Shown here: positions 57,175 to 64,000 of the stretch, one piece after another
Layout of the letters: each line of letters starts with the position of its first letter
Position numbering within the stretch: position 1 is the first letter of the stretch
Source of the DNA: Isoetes taiwanensis
Taxonomy: Eukaryota; Streptophyta; Lycopodiopsida; Isoetales; Isoetaceae
NCBI GenBank assembly: GCA_021234155.1
Contig: JAJEKV010000272.1
Coordinates: 124,001 to 188,000 of the forward strand
Direction: 5' to 3'
DNA length: 64,000 bases
The notes under the pieces: model-generated
The model's database searches: none
Told to the model about the DNA's origin: nothing
The model's input: only the letters and a program-made list of their open reading frames with translations
Translations under genes and position numbers: made by a program

Positions 57175-58394
57175 GTAATACATATTTTACGGGGTTGTAT
57201 AGCTCAAAATGATATTGTTGACAAGACATATGATGCATATATATCACAAGAACAATTTCCAACTTTGCATAACAAGGCAATACTTTGTCCTCGTCATCGA
57301 GCGCACGGAAGGAGAAAAAGTTGCTTACACGAGCATTGATGCTTTCGATTTGGATGATGATCGTGATGAGTTAAAAGGTTTTTCCATTGAAAGCTTGAAC
57401 ACATGGAGTCTAGCATGCCTCCTCACAAACTACACATAAAAAAAGGAGCAATCATCATGTTGCTAAAACTACACATAAAAAAGGAACAATCATCATGTTG
57501 ATACATAACTTGTCCGTAAATGATAGCCTATGCAATGGAACGAGATTGCAAGTCGATAATGCTTTTAAGACACTCCATATATGCGCATATAATTAGAGGA
57601 AATCAAAAAGAGATACAAGTATTTTTGCCAAAGATGAACTTGACACTATCAGAGACGCAAATCCCATATACAAGGCGTCAATTCCCTATTCGAGTTTCAT
57701 TTTCAATTGATGATTTCAAAGTCACAAGGGCAATTATTAGATCACATGGGAATCTACTTACACATGTCAGTCTTCTCACATGGGGAACTATATGTCGCAC
57801 TATCCAGGTGTACATCCAAGAGCGGCATCAGAATGTATATAGAAAACACAAGCAAGCAAGGGAACTGGACTGAAAATGAAGGAATCTACACCTCGAATAT
57901 CATTTCTAAGGAGGTGCTTCAAGATGAGAATGTGTAGCTTCAAAGAGTAAGCACTATCCAAAACCGTAAAAATGTTGTAAACTACTTTCCATCAACTTAA
58001 TATTGTTTGATTGATCAACGAGTGTTCTCACTAAATGATTATAAAAATGACATATGAACCTTCCAAAAGCATCAAGCTCTGAATGAAACAATGGTTACCA
58101 TCAGTAAGCACCTAACCTGCAATCAATATACAACTTATGGAATAGCACTAACCATTACAAATATTATTTTCTAGGAACATCTAGTTATCAAAGGGCAGAA
58201 AATAGATCAATTTCTTCTAGGCATTATCAATAGCGACACGTATGAAATATTCGACAATTGTCCTTGAGTCGTCAGAGTTAAAAATATGAAACATGTTATA
58301 AAGAGTTTCCAACAAAAGCTACACTCGCCGAAGGAGTTAAAGTAGCGATGCACAAAGTCAAAGCACGTAAAATCTATGATAAAGTGACCATGAA

Positions 58395-58850
58395 ATATAG
58401 CAATCAACACACAACTACTATTAATATTATTAACACAAACCATTGCATTTAACACATTTAAATTAAAATCCCCCTTAAACCCCCTTTGGTTTGGGTGCAT
58501 ATTCACACGGGGGGTTACTCTAGACAATGAGAGCTGTCGGATGGGCATATTTGCCCTTTATTTCAAGATCTACATATAGCGATCCTCGTTTGTGGGGTAT
58601 GCCTGTACAAGTTTTTGTATACTGTATATTGAGGTTTGCGAAATACTATAAGGTTTGTGGCAATGTACTTAATGGTGTTAATTTTGTACATGTATTGTAA
58701 GTTTTTAGGGGCTCTCGCTGCCCTACGTAACCCCCCATGTGAATGTGCACCCAAACCAAAGGGGGGTTAAGGGGGATTTTAATTTAAATGTGTTAAATAC
58801 AATGCTTTGTGTTAATAATGTTAATAGTAGTTGTGTGTTGATTGCTATAT
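58395..58850. mobile_element. MITE with about 140-bp terminal inverted repeats
   Basis: The left arm (58395-58536) and right arm (58711-58850) are near-perfect complements. They run from ATATAGCAATCAACACACAA inward through TTTAACACATTTAAATTAAA and CCCTTTGGTTTGGGTGCA to GGGGGGTTAC, with weaker pairing as far as gagagc. About 175 bp of unpaired sequence separates them. If the ends are TAGC...GCTA, the flanks are TA/TA, as for Tc1/mariner-type MITEs. No coding capacity. Confidence 0.85.
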
Positions 58851-59179
58851 TAAAAAAATGTTTGGGCCCTTCGGGCCCTAACAATTTAAGCAAACGTAGA
58901 TAAACTTTAAGGGACTAAATCGTTAAACAACCTAGTCGTATGAACAGCAGTTTAGTAAAACTAATGACAACGACATTTGCCATTACTTGGGCAGTTCCAA
59001 AAATTTGTCTCCACTACCAACGGCCTAGTAATAAAAGCATTTGCCATTTGTGAAGGCACATAAAGTGCTCATGTGTGTATGTGCTGAAATCATATGAATC
59101 CATAACACTATATCTCTATCCAACAACTTGTCAAAAAGCTCTCTTTGCATCCTCTAAGCTTGCACACTTGGAATACCTA
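58851..59179. other. Spacer, nothing recognised
   Basis: AT-rich sequence between the MITE and the gene-fragment mosaic. Confidence 0.6.
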
Positions 59180-59470
59180 TCAAAGTTTATTCCCAAGGAC
59201 AATGTTGACCTGAAACTTCCTTCCAATAATAAGTTCATGGATGTTCTCTCCCTGCTTTAAGGGTGTCATCTGGTCTAGCATTATGCTCTCCTGTTGCATG
59301 TTCTCAAAGAACTGCAAAGCAGAGTGATCTTCGTGCGAGTAACCTTCCCGTTGTTGTGCATATCTTGAGATCCCATGTTTGACGAGGTTGCAGATATACC
59401 TCTTGCTGATGTCGCTGAGACATTGATGTCTTTCTAGTTTAGTCACTGCCCTTAAAAAAACTGAGGGCAT
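59180..59470 (-). pseudogene. Unidentified coding-like fragment
   Basis: The minus strand reads TKLERHQCLSDISKRYICNL, VKHGISRYAQQREGYSHEDH, QFFENMQQESIML and IHELIIGRKFQVNIVLGNKL without a stop over about 90 codons, with protein-like composition. I do not recognise it. It lies in the same mosaic as the fragments below. Confidence 0.35.
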
Positions 59471-60094
59471 CGGACCTCTGATTACGCAGCCAACAAATCC
59501 GCACACGAGTTTGCAACCTGCTGGGCATGGTGCAACGAAACAGAGAACCAGAAAGCCAACTAGGAACAAGGGTTGGGAAGCAAAGCTCAAATGTCACTGT
59601 CAATGACGAAGATGCAATCAAAATGGAGGGAACCGAAAGCACATCTTCAAAACAGGGTTGGTCCATACTGAAAAGACATGCCACCTGGTAAGTGACTTTT
59701 AATAAAATTTTACATTGAAGTTATCCAACAAAAAGCTCACATGTTCTAAAATCACACCCCTTCATTGATTTTCTGACTTAAACAACAAACTTTTACTCTA
59801 TCCATTATACACACATTTATTTACCATGATAAGACGAAAATCACACCAACAAGTATGCTTTCTTCCCCAATTTCAGTTAGTGAAAGAAAAGCTCCCCGTA
59901 TACATTGGCCGTTTATATTTTTATCTTAACCCTTTCCGTAGTCAGAAATACAAATATTATGAAGTACTATAAGAAGTCCTTTCCATCTCCTTTTAATCAG
60001 ATCTCCATAATTGCTAAGTTTCTTACCTTAACTGAAAAAGGACATGACATTATATCTTTTTTTAGCTCGCTCCATATTTTGCTCAAGAAAATAC

Positions 60095-60249
60095 CTCCGA
60101 CATGTTGTCCATTTTCCTCTTGTAATGGTCACCATTCCATCTGATCCAATACTGACAACATGATCCCTTGAGATGCTTGTTGTATCCATAACTGATGGAT
60201 TACTTGCCAAAGGTCTTATACCACTCCATACAGACAAAACAACATCTCG
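60095..60249 (-). pseudogene. Exon of FAD-dependent glycerol-3-phosphate dehydrogenase (SDP6-like), isolated
   Basis: The minus strand reads DVVLSVWSGIRPLASNPSVM, then TTSISRDHVVSIGSDGMVTI and TRGKWTTCR. This matches the conserved block of mitochondrial FAD-G3P dehydrogenase (D.LS.WSGIRPL ... SRDHVV ... GLVTITGGKWTTYR). It ends at a donor-like CGGAG|gtattt. TGGKWTTYR has become TRGKWTTCR, damaging a conserved motif. No other exons of this gene are in the window. It abuts a plus-strand RING-coding exon within about 12 bp, so it is a displaced fragment. Confidence 0.8.
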
Positions 60250-60260
60250 CGGATTACCAG

Positions 60261-60742
60261 AACTTGAGCAGACAAAAAGCGAGGAGCTTAATCTGCTGTC
60301 AGCCAGGGAAGCAGACACAACAGCATTGAAAGTGCTGGAACCAAGATTAGAGAGGTTTCTGTCTTGCGAGGACCGTCTTCCTTTATTTGTCTTGGATCCA
60401 CTACTTCCAGACCTTGATAAGGCTGAAGATTATGGTAGTGGCTGTCCATTCTGTGGCAAGATCCTCCAATGGATGGGGAAACCACTACCAACTTTGATTG
60501 CTGAATGCAGTCACCAATACCATCTTCCATGTCTGCTCAGCCTCTTGAGGTACTTCATAACAAAATTCCTGAAGTGCTTAGTATAATTGTATTCTCATTG
60601 ACAAATTTGCGTTCACTTTGCAGGATTTGTAATCACTGTTGCATTGAGAATTGCTGTCATGAATTTTCTACAGCATAGGTACAAGCCTTAGGTGTGAGTA
60701 GGGAGGATCAAAAGCAACTTCAAGCTACTGAGGCACTTATAG
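60261..60742 (+). pseudogene. RING-H2 zinc-finger exons
   Basis: Exon 60261-60549 (after ttaccag) encodes an acidic/Leu-rich stretch, then CPFCGKILQW and CSHQYHLPC. Donor TTGAG|gtactt and acceptor tttgcag join it in phase to 60624-60742, which continues ICNHCCIENC. Spliced, the cysteines and histidines read C-x2-C-x17-C-x-H-x2-H-x2-C-x7-C-x2-C, a RING-H2 pattern typical of E3 ubiquitin ligases. One in-frame TAG follows (HEFSTA*VQALGVSREDQKQL) before a donor at ATAG|gtgagc, so the copy is broken unless an alternative splice avoids it. Confidence 0.6.
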
Positions 60743-60907
60743 GTGAGCACTTATAGGTAGCTTAGTTTACATGCTAAGTTCCATTGTCCAAAGAGGGGTC
60801 AAAGCAAAGTTTGGGAAGTCTCGATGCTTGTACTCAGGTCTCTTTCATCCTGGCTTAGTCTCTTCCATCCTGGCTGGCTTAGTCTCTTTTGCTTGTCCTG
60901 TTTATTG

Positions 60908-60961
60908 TATCTAAAGTGCCCCCTGGGATGAGATCGCTCGCTCATTGGGGCACTTTAGATA
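60908..60961. repeat. Perfect 15-bp hairpin
   Basis: TATCTAAAGTGCCCC at 60908-60922 and its exact complement at 60947-60961, with a 24-nt loop that itself contains a short inner stem (atgag/ctcat). It lies in what would be an intron of the RING/FCP1-like gene. Confidence 0.8.
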
Positions 60962-61056
60962 TATATAAATAGGAACATCGTAAAGAGAGTAAAAAAGCCT
61001 GGAGCTTAGTTAAAAGAACCAAAGCATAGTTACAATCAATTGTGATTCAATTCCAG

Positions 61057-61510
61057 GTTTGCAGAGCATGGTGCCGTTTACTAATTCAGGTGTAACTGTT
61101 CATACTGGTGGCAATGACTTTGCGAGTCCATATAGCACACCAAAAAGGGAATTATTTTCTACCCTCAAAGGTAACCAAGTCTTGTTTGATGTAATTGGGA
61201 TATGTAGCTTACTTCTTCGTCCCTACTTTGTAGATATAGAGGTACAATGTGGTCAGATAGGGGGACAAGACACTCACACCTCTTCAATAGCATTAGACAC
61301 AGATAGAAACTCGGGCAAATCAGAAGATGCATCAGGTTACAGGAACTCGAACAAATCAGTAGATGTCAACAAATCATTAGGTGCATCAAGTCAAGCTCCA
61401 ACTGGACAACAATCTGCCAGATCAGCAGATGCATTAAGTCATGCTCCACCAATCTGCCAAATCAGCAGATGCATCAGGTTATGATCTGAACAAATCGTTA
61501 GGTGAATGTA
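61057..61510 (+). pseudogene. Exons linking the RING and FCP1-like parts
   Basis: Exon 61057-61170 (ttccag before, AAAG|gtaacc after) reads LQSMVPFTNSGVTVHTGG and PYSTPKRELFSTLK, in phase with the upstream RING exon. The next exon, from 61234, reads DIEVQCGQIGGQDTHTSS and then a Ser/Asn/Lys repeat (GKSEDASGY, NKSVDVNKSLGASS, ARSADALSH). The repeat comes from an imperfect 35-40-bp tandem repeat in the DNA. The frame is lost near the end. No domain recognised. Confidence 0.4.
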
Positions 61511-61568
61511 AGTCACAAGGTAACTTCCAACCTTTTGTGCATGTCTTCTTTTTAATTTGACCCATATA

Positions 61569-62421
61569 GTTACGAGAACATTAAATTTTTGCACCGGAAG
61601 TGTCTCGGAGAAAAAGCAAGAGCGAGAATTCCAAGCAAAAGACACCTCAAGACATGTTGAAGCGAAGTTTCCAAACTCGCACGAAGAGATCTTTGAAGCG
61701 AAGTTTCCAGCCCCGCATGAAGAGATGCCGGGCAGAAGTTTCCAGCCACGCACCAAGAAATCTTTGAGGCGAAGTTTCCAGCCCGCACCAACTCTGTCCA
61801 TGCAGAAGACTACAAGGTTAAGCCCAATCCTGCTTGTTTTTTACTACAATGGAGTTTTGGGTAGAAGCTATGACAAGAGTCAGTTACTACCCACTGCCAA
61901 GTGCCAAAGAAGTTGGTGTTAAGTTGATCACACTTAACAGATCCAAGTGGGTAGTAACTAGACCAGGCTGGGCCGAGTTCATAGATTGCTGCAGTCAGAA
62001 TTTTCATATAGCACTTTGGTCCAAACAGGTGCTCAAAACTTGAGAATGATAGTTAAGGGAGCATTGATGAAATACAAGGACAAATTCAAGTTCATATGGA
62101 ATCAGGATCAGTGTGCCAACACAAATTTATATAACAGTACGACGAATTTCCAGGTTTCACAAAAGAGAACGTGCTTCTCATTGATGACAGCAGATACAAA
62201 GGGTACCTCAATGAGCCAAACACCATGATCTGTCCAAACAGCTGGAGCCCTGACATAGTAGATGGCAATTTCCTCATGAATGATCTAAAGGTTTGGCTTC
62301 AGGGGTTGCTGAAGGCAGGGAATGTGCAAAGTTATGTCGAAAGCAACAAAATGCTGAATATGTTTGACACTGAGAGTCAAATTTGTATTAATATGATGAA
62401 AAAACATAGAATTAAAGCCTA
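61569..62421 (+). pseudogene. FCP1-like HAD phosphatase (NLI-interacting-factor domain), frameshifted
   Basis: A basic leader (RRKSKSENSKQKTPQDMLKR and a repeated KRSFQ-R motif) is followed by PILLVFYYNGVLGRS. Here HAD/FCP1 proteins have LLVFDxNGvL, so the first catalytic Asp is Tyr. After a frame change come WVVTRPGWAEFIDCCSQNFH and IALWS, then IVKGALMKYKDKFKFIWNQD, then ENVLLIDDSRYKGYLNEPNT, MICPNSWSPDIVDGN and GLLKAGNVQSYVESN, ending in a stop. The order matches plant FCP1-homology phosphatases, which remove phosphate from Ser/Thr. At least three frame changes, the Asp loss and a deletion before ENVLL mean no active enzyme. No introns are seen inside the domain. Confidence 0.75.
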
Positions 62422-62814
62422 GAAATAGTATTATTGTGTATATGATGTAACATCTCTTAACTTTTTAATATAAACAAAGTTTTACTTCAATTGTTCATTT
62501 CTTGGCTATTTCAATGTTCCTCAAGGTTTTCAATGATCTTCCATTTCTTTGAATGTAAACTTACACCACCAAAGACGAGGACTGCGGTGTTAAGAGCGCA
62601 CATCCAATGTAACACTTGCCACTTGAAGTATTTTAAAGGACGGAGAGCCTCTTAGCGCTTGATCAAGATTCAATGAGAATATTGGAGAAAAGTAGGGATT
62701 GGTTCGATGTGGCAGGGGATAGTTCATTTCTTCATGAGGTTAGTAATTTAATATAAACAACTTCGCATTTGAAGTCTTACATTTGTTTCTTAAATCATCT
62801 TGTTTTACCGGACC

Positions 62815-63320
62815 TTGGACTTTGGCGGTGTATACACCAATTGCATCAAGCATGACATGGAACAGATGTTCCATTTCATGGATCCGCTCATTTACACATT
62901 ACTGTCGAACGAGCTTGCTTCAAAGGACAAACTGTTGCACCCTCAACTTGCAATTTCGGAATGTACCATTACGCCAAAGATGTTATCAAAGAAAGACCGG
63001 GCGGTGTATGTCATTGTAGGTCTTGGAGGTCACCGGTTAAATGTCGGCCCGGTGTGTACCATTTTGACGACCTAGAAATGTACAAGGGCTCCGAGCCTGT
63101 CATGAGTTTTATTGAGGATGCAAACACAAAATTCCCAAGCACCATAAAGCTGCACCACAAGAGAATTACAAGCTCCCCCACTCAGTTTGATTGCTGGTCG
63201 TGTGGTCCTGCTATATGTGTCTTTGTAAAGAAAGTTGTGGCTGCAGTAATGCGAGACTTGGACATACTATCCCAATGCAAGGTGAGTTCAGAATTTGAAG
63301 GTATTACTCATCCAATGTGA
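62815..63320 (+). pseudogene. Ulp1-like cysteine protease (C48 family) fragment
   Basis: Reads MDPLIYTLLSNELASKDKLL, then DRAVYVIVGLGGH. After one frameshift comes YHFDDLEMYKGSEPVMSFIE and, at the end, SSPTQFDCWSCGPAICVFVK. The His (GGH), Asp (HFDD), Gln and Cys (WSCGP) fit the C48 catalytic order H-D-Q-C of SUMO-type proteases. The His lies in a different frame from Asp and Cys, so the copy is broken. Ulp1-like domains are common passengers of plant transposons (MULE, CACTA, Helitron). Confidence 0.65.
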
Positions 63321-63644
63321 GGCCTGATATGTTTGTTGCGGGGTGTACCAATTTCTAGTGGTATTTGTTGGACACGCTGAGAATGATGATTGATGTTGTG
63401 AAGCACAGTTGCTCTAGTAATGAAGCTGAGGTTGACAGATCAATAGTCTTTACTTGTAATCACATGTTTGTATTATTGTAACCAAAGAGGTTATTCTTGT
63501 AACATATTCTTTCATTGACACTCTAATGTACATTGTTGTATACCATTGTATACAATAGACTTTTTCTCGGGTGACCGAGCAACACTCGGTGGAGTTCAAA
63601 TCTCGTAAGAAATTGATGTATTCAAAGATTCATGACAATGTGGT

Positions 63645-63742
63645 GATACATGTCGTGATAGATGTGGTGATGCAAATGGTGCATGTGGTGAATCATGTGG
63701 TGCATGTGGTGAATCATGTGGTGAATCATGTGGTGAATCATA
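63645..63742. repeat. 12-bp minisatellite (gtggtgaatcat)n
   Basis: Unit gtggtgaatcat with variants gtggtgcatgtg and gtggtgatacat, at least six copies. Confidence 0.9.
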
Positions 63743-64000
63743 GGTGGCATGTTGGAGCCTAGGTGGCATGTTTGAGCCACCTTGGCATGTTGGAGCCTAG
63801 GTGGCATATTTGAGCCACCTTGGCATGCTTGAGCCTAGGTGGCACGTTGGAGCCAACTTGGCATGTTGGAGCTCACGTGGTACGCTTGAGCCTAGGTGGC
63901 ATGTTGGAGCCCACGTGGCATGTTGGAGCCTAGGTGGCATGCTAGAGCTCATGAGGCATGTTGGAGCCTAGTTGGCATGTTGGAGCCTACGTGGCATGTT
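63742..64000. repeat. about 20-bp minisatellite, runs off the right edge
   Basis: Unit aggtggcatgttggagcct and variants (tttgagcc, cacgtggc, cttggc), about 13 copies in view and continuing past the window end. It follows the 12-bp array directly; both units share a gtggtg/ggtggc core. Confidence 0.92.

Larger units (their letters stand above)
56882..57937 (+). pseudogene. Helitron helicase, C-terminal half
   Basis: Resumes with FHKLIRNMRVAPHE and LGNGEIINDEG, the 'NMR...fl..iGnG' block. A 151-bp LINE fragment then interrupts. Next come NKAILCPRHR, LPPHKLHIKKGAIIMLL (with a 37-bp internal tandem duplication at 57428-57501), QVFLPKMNLTLS, RRQFPIRVSFSI and SKSQGQLLDHMGIYLHMSVF, ending HGELYVALSRCTSKSG. 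These match helicase motifs V and VI of RepHel proteins. Stops and frameshifts are present. Confidence 0.85.
52150..57940 (+). mobile_element. Helitron (rolling-circle transposon), decayed, interrupted by two LINEs
   Basis: The plus strand carries, in order, the zinc-finger-side leader, the Rep (HUH nuclease) domain and a SF1/Pif1-type helicase, the standard RepHel layout of plant Helitrons. Many stops and frameshifts show it is dead. Two younger retroposons interrupt the helicase (55455-56870 and 57008-57158), each with its own target duplication. I could not place the 5' TC end or the 3' hairpin plus CTRR end, so the limits are those of recognisable coding text. Confidence 0.88.

Noticed and set aside
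63571-63762. 63-codon frame of Val-Asn-His repeats
   Set aside because: Translation of the 12-bp minisatellite.
63645-64000. CRISPR-like repeat array
   Set aside because: The units are contiguous without unique spacers and the genome is eukaryotic; it is a minisatellite.

Overview
The window is eukaryotic nuclear DNA from a land plant. It is AT-rich and gene-poor, its genes have GT-AG introns, and most of it is transposon debris of many ages. The clearest host genes are plant-type: a cytosolic NAD glycerol-3-phosphate dehydrogenase, a DCD-domain kelch protein, and a WUSCHEL-related homeobox gene of the ancient WOX13 clade. Gene spacing and the transposon mix (pogo, hAT, Helitron, L1-like LINE, Ty3/gypsy) would suit a fern or another large-genome plant, but I cannot name the species.

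Layout. 1-3.5 kb: L1-like LINE, minus strand, running off the left edge. 5.6-7.8 kb: decayed host exons on the minus strand (a peroxisomal enoyl-CoA hydratase-like pseudogene and an unidentified gene). 8.6-9.9 kb: non-autonomous hAT-type element with a perfect 8-bp target duplication. 11.07-11.50 kb: foldback element. 12.05-16.72 kb: a 4.66-kb pogo/Tigger-like transposon with 13-bp terminal inverted repeats and TA duplications, carrying a broken DDE transposase. 17.0-19.2 kb: intact five-exon NAD-GPDH gene. 19.7-20.9 kb: tandem duplications. 24.2-27.1 kb: intact DCD-kelch gene (minus strand), with a second copy of the hAT family about 100 bp upstream of its start codon. 29.2-30.4 kb: direct duplication holding two degenerate initiator tRNA-Met copies. 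30.7-31.4 kb: F-box fragment and two exons of unknown function. 32-37.4 kb: decayed sequence I mostly cannot name. 37.8-40.7 kb: Ty3/gypsy remnant with one 1.5-kb LTR. 41.5-42.5 kb: duplicated LINE fragments. 44.8-46.4 kb: intact three-exon WOX13-like gene. 50.05-50.47 kb: possible small two-exon gene. 52.2-57.9 kb: decayed Helitron (HUH Rep plus helicase) split by two younger LINE insertions, each with its target duplication. 58.4-58.85 kb: MITE with arms of about 140 bp. 59.2-63.3 kb: mosaic of gene fragments on both strands (FAD-G3P dehydrogenase exon, RING-H2 finger, FCP1-like HAD phosphatase, Ulp1-like protease). 63.65-64.0 kb: two abutting minisatellites running off the right edge.

The three intact genes do not form a pathway: one is central glycerolipid/redox metabolism, one a developmental transcription factor, one a DCD scaffold protein. 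The rest is nested insertion history. The most notable items are the complete pogo-like element, the two-copy hAT family defined here from its ends, and the gene-fragment mosaic beside the Helitron, in which a RING-H2 domain appears to be spliced toward an FCP1-like phosphatase whose catalytic region is damaged.
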